NCBI GenBank assembly: GCA_963770865.1 | Contig: CAVYRD010000018.1 | Coordinates: forward strand, 71,698 to 135,697 | DNA: 64,000 nt | Direction of reading: 5' to 3' | Source: Miltoncostaea sp963770865 | Lineage (GTDB): Bacteria; Actinomycetota; Thermoleophilia; Miltoncostaeales; Miltoncostaeaceae | The notes under the pieces: generated by a model | Told to the model about the DNA's origin: nothing | Database searches by the model: none | What the model saw: the letters and a program-made list of their open reading frames with translations, nothing else | Part shown: piece by piece, positions 1-9,269 of the stretch | How the letters are laid out: every line of letters begins with the position of its first letter | Numbering within the stretch: position 1 is the stretch's first letter | Position numbers and translations under genes: made by a program

Positions 1-225
1 GCGCGCGAGGCCCGGCAGCGCGATCGCTCCCGGGTCGGCCTCGGCGCCCCGCGCGAGGACGACGGCGTCCGGGCCGGCCGCCTCGAGCGCGTCGGCGACG
101 GCGCCGGCCGGCAGATCGTCCCAGCCCCCGCCCCGCAGCCGGCGGCGGCGGACGACGACCAGTCGCTGCGGTTCGCGCGCCGTGAGCCGCCCCGCCACGC
201 CCTCCTCGGCGACGAGCGCACTCAT
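1..225 (-). CDS. Unknown gene, 5' part only, coupled to the histidine kinase
   Basis: An open frame runs from an ATG at 225 to the window edge, so only about 75 N-terminal residues are visible and the 3' end is missing. Its ATG overlaps the TGA of the upstream histidine kinase in an ATGA arrangement, which indicates translational coupling within the DUF192 - regulator - kinase operon. The visible residues are Ala/Gly/Arg rich (for example RLVVVRRRRLRGGGWDDL) and contain no motif I recognise. It could be a further signalling component or an unrelated downstream gene. The overlap supports a real gene; function is unknown. Confidence 0.55.
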   Translation of the reverse strand, partial: MSALVAEEGVAGRLTAREPQRLVVVRRRRLRGGGWDDLPAGAVADALEAAGPDAVVLARGAEADPGAIALPGLAR

Positions 226-929
226 GCCGCCCTCGGGCCGCCGTCGGCGGCGAGGCCCAGCGGAAGGGACAGCCGGAAGCACGCCCCTGCGCCGACCGGA
301 TCGAGCGTCAGGCGCCCGCCGTGGGCCTCGGCGATCTCGCGCGCGATGGCCAGCCCGAGGCCGCGGCCCTCGCCGCGCGGGCTGCTGCCGCGGTCGCCCG
401 CGGCGAAGATCCGCTCGCGGTCGCCCGGCGGGACGCCCTCGCCGTCGTCGCGGATCCGCAGCACCGCGCGCCCGCGCCGCGAGGACAGCGCCAGGTCCAC
501 GCGGCCCGGGGTGCCGCAGTGGCGGATCGCGTTGCGCAACAGGTTGTCGATCGCCCGCTCGAGCATTTCGGCCTCGCCCTCGACCCAGACGGGCGCGTGC
601 GCGCCGCGGACCGCGAGCGTCACGCCGCCCGCCAGCGACAGCGCGCTGAAGCGCTCGGCTCCCGCCGCGACGAGGGCCGACAGGTTGACCCGCGCCGGCG
701 CGGAGCGCTCGCCCGCCGCCCGGCCGATCCGCCCGAGGCCCGCCGCGAGGCGGAGCGCCTCGCCGTCGATCAGGCCGATCGCGCGGAGCCGCTCGGGCCG
801 GAGCTCGTCGCGCGCCAGCGCGGCGCAGAGCCCGCGGATGACGGTGAGGGGACCGTGCAGGTCGTGCACGAGCCGCGCGACCGCGTTGACCACGGGGAGG
901 GTCGCGCCGGTGGCCGGGCCGCCCGCCAT
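222..929 (-). CDS. Sensor-less histidine kinase (HisKA + HATPase)
   Basis: At 235 aa this is short for a kinase: it has no membrane segment, PAS, GAF or HAMP region. The H-box reads LVHDLHGPLTVIRG near residue 22. The ATPase part follows with N-box LERAIDNLLRNAIRH, G1 box RDDGEGVPPG and G2 box GRGLGLAIAREIAEAHGG, all intact. It is therefore a soluble kinase core that presumably gets its signal from a partner. It sits directly downstream of the OmpR-type regulator (one base apart) and overlaps the next gene by ATGA. Because the partner regulator is interrupted by a 7.6 kb insert, the pathway may be uncoupled in this genome. Confidence 0.85.
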   Translation of the reverse strand: MAGGPATGATLPVVNAVARLVHDLHGPLTVIRGLCAALARDELRPERLRAIGLIDGEALRLAAGLGRIGRAAGERSAPARVNLSALVAAGAERFSALSLAGGVTLAVRGAHAPVWVEGEAEMLERAIDNLLRNAIRHCGTPGRVDLALSSRRGRAVLRIRDDGEGVPPGDRERIFAAGDRGSSPRGEGRGLGLAIAREIAEAHGGRLTLDPVGAGACFRLSLPLGLAADGGPRAA

Positions 930-930
930 C

Positions 931-1308
931 TCAGGACTCCTCCGGCAGCAGCCGGTAGCCGATGCCCCAGACGTTCACGACCCACCGCTCTCCCCCGCCC
1001 TGTGCCGCGAGCTTGCGGCGCAGGCGGCTCGCGTGGCTGTCGACCGTCCGCGTGCGCGCCGCCGCCCGGTAGCCCCAGACGTCGCGCAGCAGCTCGCCCT
1101 TGGTGAGGACCCGGGTCGGGTCCTTCGCGAGCGCCGCGAGCAGCGCGAACTCCTTGGCCGAGAGGTCGAGCGCACGCCCGCCGAGCGTGGCGCGCCGCGA
1201 ATGCCGGTCGATGGCGAGCGGCCCCACGCGGATCTCCTCGCGGACGGTGGCGCCGCGGGAGCGGCGGATCAGGGCCGCGAGGCGCGCGAGCACCTCCGGG
1301 TAGTGGAA
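931..1308 (-). pseudogene. C-terminal half of a split OmpR-family response regulator
   Basis: This part encodes the end of a receiver domain (FHYPEVLARLAALIRR, the segment that normally follows the conserved Lys-Pro) and then a complete OmpR/PhoB winged helix, including LDLSAKEFALLAALAKDP, LLRDVWGYRAAARTRTVDSH and the recognition/wing end WVVNVWGIGYRL. The open frame continues upstream to 1413, but those residues do not resemble a receiver. The missing first 116 codons, through GADDYVAK, lie on the same strand at 8922-9269. Joining 8921 to 1310 restores an in-frame AAG CCC TTC (Lys-Pro-Phe) and a 242-residue regulator of normal length. I read this as one gene split by an insertion or by an assembly join. 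Confidence 0.8.
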
Positions 1309-1623
1309 GGTTTGGAGTGCTAAGATGTACACGGGAGCGGCCACCTCTTCCCGGTTGGCGAAACGACGACGCGCCGCGGCGCTCGGGGTCGGTTCATCAT
1401 CCTCCGAGAACATCGGGGGGGCGACGGATCGGTGTCCGACTACCGGATCGACGCTCGGACTCTCCGCGTGCCGACGAGACGGAAGTGGACCCGGGCACTA
1501 GCGGCGAGCGTCTTGGCGTCGTCCGGTGGCGCACCTATGCGAAGGTTCCTCGGACGCTGTCGGCACGCCCGCTCTAGCACGTTAGACCGGGGGCTCACCC
1601 ACGCGCCTGGAGAAAGGACGCCC

Positions 1624-2145
1624 ATGACCGGCGACCGCCTCGCCCGCCTGCCGCGCGCTCGCCGGCCGCGCGGCGTGAGATCCCTCGTCCTGCTCGGCGG
1701 GAGCGTCCTCGCCGTCGGACAGCCGCCGTGGTCGGCGGGCTGGCCGCCGGCCGCGCGGCCCCCGGGTACTACGAGACGCTCGACCGGCCCTCGTGGCAGT
1801 CCGCCCGGCCGGCGTCTTCGGACCGGTCTGGAGCGTTCTCTACATCTCCATGGCGACATCGGCCTGGCTCGTCGCGCGCGAGGGCCTCGAGCGCAATCGT
1901 CGCGTGCGGCTCGCGCTCGGCCTGTTCGGCGCGCAGCTCGTCCTCAACGCGGCGTGGACGCCCATCTTCTTCGGCGCGCAGCGCCCAGGGCCTCGCCGCC
2001 GCCGACATCGTCGCCCTCCTCGTTGTGCTGGCGGCGACGGTCGTGGCGTTCTGGCGCGTGCGCGCCGCGGCCGGGGCGCTGATCGGTCCCTTACCTCGCC
2101 TGGGTCGCCTTCGCGACCGCCCTCAACCTGGCGATCGCCCTCTGA
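1624..2145 (+). pseudogene. tspO: TspO/MBR-family membrane protein, multiply frameshifted
   Basis: TspO proteins are five-helix membrane proteins that bind porphyrins. Read across three frames, the pieces line up with the family in order: GYYETLDRPSWQ, then FGPVWSVLYISMATSAWLVA, then LVLNAAWTPIFFGAQ, then ADIVALLVVLAATVVAFW, then a last helix ending in a TGA at 2145. The start ATG follows a purine-rich GAGAAAGGACGCCC. At least four one-base shifts are needed (near 1720, 1797, 1985 and 2087). The amino acids on both sides of each shift stay well conserved, which suggests recent decay or uncorrected sequencing indels rather than an ancient relic. Confidence 0.7.
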
Positions 2146-2472
2146 GATCGCGTTTCGGCCGGGCCCTGACCTGGCGCGGCAGCGGGCGGCCGGGTAGCGC
2201 GACCGCTTGCCTTTGCATTGTTTCTGGCCGCATCTGATCCACGTCGTGGGTGGACGCGCTCCTCTGATCAACGGTCAGCCCTTTGAGGACGATCGTTCGA
2301 CTAGACCGAGAGCGCCGTCGGCCAAAGCGTCACGCGAGCGCTCAAGCGGCTACGGCTTTCCCGCTGCCGTGATTCGCACTGGCGCGCACCCTTCGCGGGC
2401 TGGCCCGGATACCGACGGCGATGCCGGCGGAGAGACTCCCTCGAAGCATCGGTACTCGAAGGAGGGAGCTCC

Positions 2473-3862
2473 ATGGGCAGGATGCGCGCACCGCAAGGAT
2501 TACGCCGCCTACCCACGGCCGCGCTTGTGACCGCCCTCGCGACGATCGTCGCAGCGGTCGTGGCGGCGACCGGAGGCGCGACGCCCTCCGCGGCGACCCC
2601 GGAGTTCTCCACCGCGATGAGCGCGGGGAGCAGCCCGTGCGACATCACCGCCGGCCCCGACGGCAACCTCTGGTTCACGGAGGGTGCCGGCATCGCATCG
2701 GGCGCATCACCCCGGTCGGCGCGGTGACCGAGTTCTCGTCCGGCATCGGCGCAGGGGGCTTGCCCCACGGGATCACCTCCGGCCCGGACGGCAACCTGTG
2801 GTTCACCGAGGCCGAATCGGACTGGATCGGCCGCATCACCCCCTCGGGCGTGGTGACCAAGTTCCGGGCGGGGATCGCCCCGACGAGCGGTCCGCAGTCC
2901 ATCACGGCCGGCCCCGACGGCAACCTGTGGTTCACCGAGCATCGACCGGCGAACCGGATCGGGCGGCATCACCCCGACCGGCGTGCGTCGACCGAGTTCT
3001 CGCGCCGGCATCAGCGCCGACAGCGCGCCCGCCGGCATCACCGCAGGCCCTGACGGCAACCTGTGGTTCACCGAGTCGAGGGCGGCAACCGGATCGGGCG
3101 GATCACCCCCGACCGGGCGTCGTGACCGAGTTCTCAGCCGGGCATCAGCGCCACGGAGCCGCCCGACGCGATCACCTCCGGCCCCGACGGCAACCTGTGG
3201 TTCACCGAGCAGCGCGGCAACCGGATCGGGCGGATCACCCCCGACCGGGGTCGTGACCGAGTTCTCGGCCGGCATCAGCCGCGGGCGTCCACCCGGCGGC
3301 ATCACCGCCGGCCCCGACGGCAACCTGTGGTTCACCGAACCCGGAGGGGAACCGGATCGGGCGGATCACCCCGGGCGGCGTGGTGACCGAGTTCTCGGCC
3401 GGCATCACCGCCGAGAGCGGCCCGCTCGGGATCACCGCAGGGCCCGACGGCAACCTGTGGTTCACCGAGGCGGACGGGGACCGCATCGGGCGCATCACGC
3501 CCGCAGGGCGTGATCAGCGAGTACCCGCCGACCGCCGCGATCGGGGCCGTTGCGCCTGCGGGGGAGCGGAGCGGTCGTCGTGCGGCTGCGCTGCCCGTCC
3601 GGCGCGGCACGGGAGTGCCGCGGGACCCTGCGTCTCTTGGTGATCCCAGGACAAGCGCGTCGGCGTGCGCCGCTTCATCGTCGCACCCGGGCGGCGGGCC
3701 GAAGTGGTCGTGCCCCTCTGGGCCGCGGGCCGGAGGCAGCTGAGGGCTCAGAGGGGACTCTCGCTCAGGGTCGTCCTCGTCCCGAGCGCGCACAGCCTTG
3801 CCGGGTCCGTCGAGCGCGGTGTCGTCTTGAGGTTGCGCCGCCTGCCCGCCGTCGCCGGCTGA
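2473..3862 (+). pseudogene. Secreted streptogramin-lyase-like beta-propeller protein (first of three), frameshifted
   Basis: It begins with a signal peptide (MGRMRAPQGLRRLPTAALV, then an Ala/Val-rich core and ATPSAA). Tandem propeller blades follow, each carrying ITAGPDGNLWFTE and then IGRITPxGxVTEF, at about 44-residue spacing. A C-terminal module contains RLRCPSGAARECRGTL, VAPGRRAEVVVPLWAAGRR and VVLRLRRLPAV. The same module ends the other two propeller genes nearby. Blades are the Vgb/SMP-30-like repeat type, but nothing here shows the antibiotic lyase active site, so I would not call it a resistance gene. Several one-base shifts (about 2690, 2965, 3090 and later) break the frame. Its role outside the cell is unknown. 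Confidence 0.75.
2632..3500 (+). repeat. Tandem propeller-blade repeats in DNA
   Basis: About seven copies of a roughly 130-base unit built around GGCCCCGACGGCAACCTGTGG are spaced regularly through the first propeller gene. The copies are nearly identical at DNA level around this core. Such repeats invite slippage, recombination and assembly errors, which may explain the frameshift cluster here. The same core recurs in the genes at 5227-6706 and 7449-8895. Confidence 0.8.
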
Positions 3863-3875
3863 CCGGGGCCTGACC

Positions 3876-4620
3876 GTGGCGACCTCCAGGCTCCAGAGCG
3901 TGAGCGCCGCGGGCGTTCTCCACGAGGCGTGGGGGGTCTACCGGCGCAACTGGGCGCGCCTCGTCGTCATCGGCGCAGCGGTCGTCGTCGCGGTCGGTCT
4001 GGTCGCCGGCATCGCGCTCGAGGTCCTCGGACGGCTCGGGGTCGATGGGTTCGCCTACGCCCTCGCCGGCGCGGCCCTCAGCATCGCCGGCGTCAGCGCC
4101 GTGCAGGGCGCCTTCACCGGTGCCGCCGTCGACCTGCGCGATGGTCGGGCAGAGCTCGCGGTCGGTGAGCTCGTCTCCGCGGTTCGGCCTGTGCTGCCGG
4201 CACTCGTCGGCGCAGGCCTCCTCGCCGGCCTCGGGATCGGCGTCGGCCTGATCCTCTTCCTCGTCCCGGGCCTGTACCTGCTGACCCGCTGGTCGATGCT
4301 CGTGCCGGTGATCGTCCTCGAGAGGCGGCCCGATGCGTTCGCGCGCTCCGGGCAGCTGGTGGCGGGCAACGGGTGGGCGGTGTTCTCACTGCTGATGCCG
4401 CTGCTGTTCATCGGGCTCGTCGCGGCGGTCGTCGCCCCGACCATCGGGCAGGCGATCCTGCCGGGCCACTCCCTCGGTGCGTGGATCGGCTCGACGCTCG
4501 CGGGCGCGGCGGTGATGCCGTTCGTGGCGATCGCCCTGACGCTCACCTACCTGCGCCTGCGCGACGCCGGACCGCAGGCGGACCAGGGCCGAACCGGTGG
4601 AGGGAGACCGGCGCTGCACG
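3876..4620 (+). CDS. Multi-pass membrane protein of unknown function
   Basis: The start GTG follows the stop of the first propeller gene by 13 bases. The protein opens with LHEAWGVYRRNWARLVVIGA and then has about six hydrophobic stretches (for example VVVAVGLVAGIALEVLG, LILFLVPGLYLLTRWSMLV and ALTLTYLRLRD). The FLVPGLYLLTRWSMLVPVI pattern resembles membrane proteins that resemble YciC or the glycerophosphodiester phosphodiesterase membrane domain. The frame stays open to 5501, but the part after about residue 240 is basic low-complexity sequence overlapping two other genes, so a stop was probably lost to an indel near 4600. The end given is therefore approximate. Confidence 0.55.
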
Positions 4621-4941
4621 CTCGGCTCGCTGGGGTCGCTCGGCCTCGGCGTGATCAGTGGCGCGCTGGTGGTGCTGGCATTCGACATGATCCGCGGCGA
4701 TGGCACCGGCGTTGGGTCGGTGGCCGCCCGCACCGTCGCCGCAAGCGCGCTCATCTGCGGAGTCCTCGCCATGCTGCTCGGCGCGTCCCTCTTCGCGCTG
4801 GCCGAGCGCGGCCGCCCGCCGTCGCGACGCTGGGCGTGCACGGGCGGGCAGAAGTGGACCGCCGCGTTGGGGATGATCCTCGGCTTCGTCTTCATCTGGC
4901 CCGCGTTGCTGGTGCTCCTTCTCCCCCCCGACTTCTCGTAG
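4597..4941 (+). CDS. Small membrane protein of unknown function
   Basis: A GTG start gives 114 aa with three hydrophobic segments: GLGVISGALVVLAFDMI, SALICGVLAMLLGASLFALA and ALGMILGFVFIWPALLVLLL near the C-terminus. It lies at or slightly overlapping the probable end of the membrane protein before it. I do not recognise a family. About 285 bases after it, up to the next gene at 5227, look non-coding. Confidence 0.5.
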   Translation: MEGDRRCTLGSLGSLGLGVISGALVVLAFDMIRGDGTGVGSVAARTVAASALICGVLAMLLGASLFALAERGRPPSRRWACTGGQKWTAALGMILGFVFIWPALLVLLLPPDFS

Positions 4942-5226
4942 TGACGGAGCGCCGATCTCGACCGTTGGGTCGGGGGAGCGGATCACGACGCCGTACTTTC
5001 CTGCAGAAACGGTGGACACGTTCCACGAGGTCCACGAGCGTGGCCGGGCCGTCTCGCGTATCACGGTCCCGAGGCCGCCCCGAGCACCCGCCGTCGCCGG
5101 TTGATCGAGCCCGTGTTTCTCCGCAGCCGGCGAGAGGCGCGGCCCCGATACCGGGCGGCAGCCGAGTCGGCGAGGCTGAGGGAGGCGCGATAGCACCTGG
5201 AATGCGGGATACCGAAGAGGGCGGCG

Positions 5227-6706
5227 ATGCAAGCAGCACGAGGATCATGTCCACGCCGTGCCACCACCCTTCTGACCGCGCTCCTCGCCGCCCTCATGAC
5301 CGCGGCACCTCTTGCCCGAGGCGGGGCGGCGTCAGCCGTCACTCCGACGACGTGCTCTGCCGGCGAGGAGCAGATGCTCCCCAGGGACATCACCGCCGGC
5401 CCGGACGGAAACGTGTGGTTCACCGAGTTCGCGGAGTTGAGCTGCATCGGCCGCATCACTCCGACCGGCGTCGTTACGGAGTTCCCAGCCAGCCTTGGTG
5501 ACTGGCTTCCGGGAGTGAGCCTCCCCCTTGCTGACATCACCGCCGGCCCGGACGGCAACCTGTGGTTCCTGGCATTCGAGGGACCGAACGGGAACATCGG
5601 GCGGATGACCCCGCAGGGCATCGTCACCCGGTTCCGCTATCGCACCGGGAACGCGTACACCCACCAGCTGTCCATCACGGCGGGCCCCGACGGCAACCTG
5701 TGGTTCACCACCAGCACGGCCGGCATCCTGAAGCCCCCGGGCGTCGGGCGCGTCACGCCCGCGGGCGTCGTCACGCTTTTCCCGTTCGAGAGCTTCGCTC
5801 CGTACAAGATCACGGCGGGCCCCGACGGCAACCTCTGGGCCACCGGAAGCGGCTACGGCCCGGGCGCTCACCCGCCCCTCGTCGCGCGCATCACGCCCGA
5901 GGGGGCCCTCACCACGTTCCGCGCCGGTGGTCGCGACGCAGACCTCCACGGATCACCGCCGGCCCCGACGGCAACCTCTGGTTCATCGAGAGACGCTTCA
6001 CCTCCGCCGCGCGGGAGGTCAGCCGGATCGGCAGGATCACGCCGGGCGGGCGCGTGACCATGTTCCCCTCCGGAGTCGAGACCGCGAGCGGGATATCCGC
6101 GATCACCGCCGGACCCGACGGCAACGTGTGGTTCACGGTCGTTCGGGGGCGATCCTCTCGGGGATGACCGCATAGGGCGGATGACCCCGCAGGGCGCGGT
6201 GACGCTCTTCCGGGCGGGCATCACGTCCTACGGCGGCGCCGCCGACATCACCGCCGGGCCGGACGGCAACCTGTGGTTCACGGAGGCGAACGGCGCGCCG
6301 GATCGCGCGCATCACACCGACGGGTCTCGTCAGCGAGTTCCCGCCCACACCGGCGATCGACATGGTCCGCCGGCGCGGCACCGGCGCGGTGATAGGTGCG
6401 CCTGCGCTGCCCGCGCGGTGCGGCATGGGACTGCCGGGGACCGTCACCCTGACACTGACTGCGCCCCCGGGGGGTCGCCTCGGCGTAAGCAGCTTCCAGG
6501 TCGCACCTGGACGGCAGGGCACGGTGTCGGTGCCCCTGTGGGCGGCGGGGAAGAGCCGGCTGAGGTCCCACGGACGGCTCCCCCTCGAGGTCAAAGTACG
6601 CCCGCGCTGGCACACCCCGGGTGGCCTCGGCGGGTCCAACTGGCGCTACGTGGCGCTGAGGCTGCCCCAACACCTGAGCGCCCGCCGTCACCGGCTGAGC
6701 GACTGA
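5227..6706 (+). pseudogene. Secreted streptogramin-lyase-like beta-propeller protein (second of three), frameshifted
   Basis: The ATG at 5227 opens a signal peptide (ATTLLTALLAALMTAAPLA). Blades follow, each with ITAGPDGNLWF and IGRITP or IGRMTP signatures, interrupted by longer loops than in the first copy. The frame is clean to about 5950, then shifts near 5950, 6150, 6290 and 6400. The final frame ends with VAPGRQGTVSVPLWAAGKSR and YVALRLPQHL, matching the C-terminal module of its neighbours. Function is unknown: the repeat belongs to the virginiamycin-B-lyase-like propellers, but the family is functionally broad. The sequence is paralogous to, not a copy of, the first gene. Confidence 0.75.
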
Positions 6707-6756
6707 GAGGGCCATCCGATCCCTGTTCCAACACGATCCCGGGGCGGCGCGCGCCG

Positions 6757-7237
6757 ATGGAGGCGGTCGGGACGGCGTGGCGCGTTTGCCGTCTCCCTGA
6801 TCAGCGCAATCGCTGTGCCCGTTTCCGCATGCGGTGGCGGCACGCCGCCCGCCACCGTTGCGTTGTCTACGTCCGTCCCGCGAGCGAACCACCCCGCAGC
6901 AGACGCGTTGGCCGTCGTCAAAGCGATCTACGCGCCATACGCGCGGGCGGATGTGACGACGCCTCTGCTCGGGAACTGCTTCTTCGTCCCGCCGACGGGC
7001 AGGCCCTGCGCTGGGCCGGCCCGGGACTACGTTTCGCCGAGGCTGGCAGAGCGCCTGGAGCGGTACGCCAACCAGGGCACCGGCGCCGACCCCGTCGCCT
7101 GCGCCCAGAACAGCCCGAGGACGGTTACCTTCGGCCGGCCGCAGGCCAGGGGCTCGGCGGCGACGATCGTGGTCCACGAGCGCTTCTCCGCAGACGCCGA
7201 TCACCCGGTCACGGTCACGGTCAACCTAGGAGCCTGA
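6757..7237 (+). pseudogene. Small putative lipoprotein with an N-terminal frameshift
   Basis: The body frame gives a hydrophobic stretch AFAVSLISAIAVPVSAC, a good lipobox, then about 135 residues including AVVKAIYAPYAR and ERFSADADHPVTVTVNL. No ATG exists in that frame at the right place. An ATG at 6757 (MEAVGTAWR) lies one frame off, and a single base near 6782 would join it to the signal sequence. The GTG at 6815 is an alternative start but would discard the signal. The VVKAIY...LGNCFFV...YVSPRL arrangement resembles small secreted proteins with an NTF2-like character, which is only a guess. Confidence 0.5.
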
Positions 7238-7448
7238 AGCTCACCGAGGTCCGGTGTCGCTGAGCAACGCGCGGAGAAGGGAGGCGGGGCCGGTTCCACC
7301 TGGAAGTTCGGGACGAGCGTCTTTCGGGTTTCCCACCGGCGCGAATCGCGTCTGCCTCGCCACCGGCGCGGTTCGTCCCGATGCGCCTGGAAGTCGCTGG
7401 GAGAAGCGTTCCTGAAGACGCAAGCAGCAGACGTTCGAGGGAGTGTGC

Positions 7449-8895
7449 ATGCGCGGGGTACGACAACGCTCGAGGCGACGCCCCGCGGGGACGCTCATCG
7501 CGTTGGCCGTCCTTGTGGCGGTTCTTGCCGCCGGCGGGCTCGCCGGTACGCCTTCCGGCGTCGCCACGGCTCATCCTCGCGTCGTCCAGCAGACGATGCT
7601 GGGCCTGACCGCTCCCGGCCCCGACGCAGTCTGGTTCAGCGAGATGCGCGCATACCGGGAAGCGAGGCTGGAGTCCTGGATCGGCCGGATCACGCCCGCC
7701 GGCCTGGTCACCGAGTTCCGGGCCCGCCTTCCCTACCCTGCGTCGCTCGGGAATACGCCCGAAGACCCGTCCCTGTCTGACCTGACCGTGGGCCCCGACG
7801 GCAGGGTCTGGTTCGTGGCGGGCACCCCCTGGATCGGACGGCTGGCCCCAGACGGGGGGATCACCCGGTTCCCGACACGGATCGCCGGCCCGAGCGGGTG
7901 GGGGTCAGCCCTCTCGATCGCCGCGGGCCCCGACGGCAACCTCTGGTTCACCACCGGCGTCTCAAGCGATCGGGCGCATCACGCCGGAGGGCGCGGTCAC
8001 CCCGTTCCCGCTGCGCCCCGGCCAGGCCGCCGCCGACATCACGAGCGGGCCGGACGGCAACCTCTGGTTCGTCCTCTCGGTCCAGGGACCGAACGGGTGG
8101 GTCGAACACCTCGCGAAGATGACGACCGCAGGCGCGATCACGGCCTTCGCCCCCATGACGCCCCCGCTCTACGTCAGCGTTCTCGCGGACCTCACCGCAG
8201 GACCGGACGGGAACGTCTGGTTCACAAAGAGGGACCAGATCGGCCGGATCACCCCTGACGGCCGCGTGCGGATGTTCTCCCCGGGCCTCGGAAACGGGGA
8301 CGAAGTGTTTTCCCTGACCACCGGCCCGGATGGCAACCTCTGGTTCACCGCGTTCAACGAGTTCCGCGAGCGCGATCGACCCATCGGGCAGATGACGCCC
8401 GACGGGGCGGTCAGGTTCTTCCGGACCGCCGTCGAGCCCTTCGAGATCACCGCCGGCCCGGACGGGAACCTGTGGTTCACCGAGCCCAACATGGAGCGCA
8501 TCGGGCGCATCACACCGGCGGGGGTGGTGAGCGAGTTCCCGCCGGCTCCGCGGGTGTCCGCGCTCCGCCAACGTGGCGCTGCCGGCATCGCCGCTCGCCT
8601 GCGGTGTCCCGCTGCGGCGCCCATGGTGTGCCGGGGGACGGTCAGCCTCGAGCGGGAGGATGAGCGGGGTAACGCTCGTCGGTACGGGGTGGCCGGCTTC
8701 GCCGTCGCGCCTGGGGCGGCGGCGACCGTGCACGTGCCCTTGTGGGAACGAGGCCGAAGACGGCTCGCCGACCGCGGCACGTTCACCCTCAGCGTCGTCA
8801 CGCGCCCCCGCTCCCTCCGCACCAAGGGCCTGGGCGGGCAGAGCGCGAAGACGGTCGTCCTCCGGCTTCGGAGGCTCCCGCCGGTCACCGGCTGA
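7449..8895 (+). pseudogene. Secreted streptogramin-lyase-like beta-propeller protein (third of three), one frameshift
   Basis: This is the best preserved of the three propeller genes. A signal peptide (TLIALAVLVAVLAAGGLAG) precedes about eight blades with GPDGNLWF or GPDGNVWF and IGRITP motifs. One base shift near 7966 separates the 5' part from the rest. After LSIAAGPDGNLWFTTGVSS the frame resumes as IGRITPEGAVTPFPL and stays open to the TGA at 8893-8895. The C-terminal module is complete here (RLRCPAAAPMVCRGTVSL, VAPGAAATVHVPLWERGRR, VVLRLRRLPPVTG) with two cysteines. Restoring one base would give a normal exported protein of about 480 residues. The substrate is unknown. Confidence 0.75.
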
Positions 8896-8921
8896 TCGTG
8901 CCCGAGCGGCGAGCGCGACCG

Positions 8922-9269
8922 CTTGGCGACGTAGTCGTCCGCGCCGCGGTCGATGCCGCGGACGACGGCGAACGGCCCGGCGTCGGCGGAGATCAGGAGG
9001 ATCGGCATCCCGGAGTCCCACCGCGCCTCGGGACCGCCGTCGCGGATGCGGCTCACCAGCTCCAGGCCGCTCATCCCCGGCAGGCCGACGTCGACCACGG
9101 CCGCGTCGGGCCGCGCGCCGGCGAGCACCTCCATCGCCTCCTCGGCGGAGCCCGCCGACACCGGCGCGAACCGGTCCGCGATCAGGTTCTCCGCCAGGAA
9201 CACCCGCGTGGGCCCGTCGTCTTCGACGAGCAGCACGGAGGGCACCACGCTCCCCAGACCAATGGACAT
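8922..9269 (-). pseudogene. Receiver-domain half of a split OmpR-family response regulator
   Basis: The ATG at 9269 has a GGAGG eight bases upstream and overlaps the stop of the DUF192 gene by one base (TGATG). The 116 codons read as a normal receiver: acidic pocket SVLLVEDDGP, phospho-acceptor Asp60 in VVDVGLPGMSG, the LLISADA switch region and the end GADDYVAK. The conserved Lys is the last matching codon; beyond it the frame becomes unrelated sequence. The rest of the gene (Pro-Phe-His onward plus the winged helix) lies at 931-1308. The protein made from this half alone would have no DNA-binding domain. Confidence 0.8.

Larger units (their letters stand above)
1311..8920. other. 7.6 kb segment inserted inside a response-regulator gene
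   Basis: The segment separates the receiver half (8922-9269) from the DNA-binding half (931-1308) of one regulator gene. All its genes (tspO-like, three propeller proteins, two membrane proteins, a lipoprotein) are on the plus strand, opposite to the interrupted gene. I see no transposase, integrase, terminal inverted repeat or clear target duplication at the ends; the join seems to restore the codon with no lost base. Frameshifts are far denser inside than in the flanks. It may be a true genomic insertion or a chimeric assembly. The first 310 bases (1311-1623) hold no gene I can support. Confidence 0.6.

Noticed and set aside
1309..1413. N-terminal extension of the regulator C-half
   Set aside because: It does not resemble a receiver; the true N-terminal half is at 8922-9269.
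4621..5501. Extension of the membrane-protein frame
   Set aside because: The residues after about 240 are basic low-complexity and overlap two better genes; the frame is probably open only because a stop was lost.
2473..8895. Virginiamycin B lyase resistance genes
   Set aside because: Only the general propeller repeat is shared; nothing visible supports antibiotic cleavage, and the family is broad.
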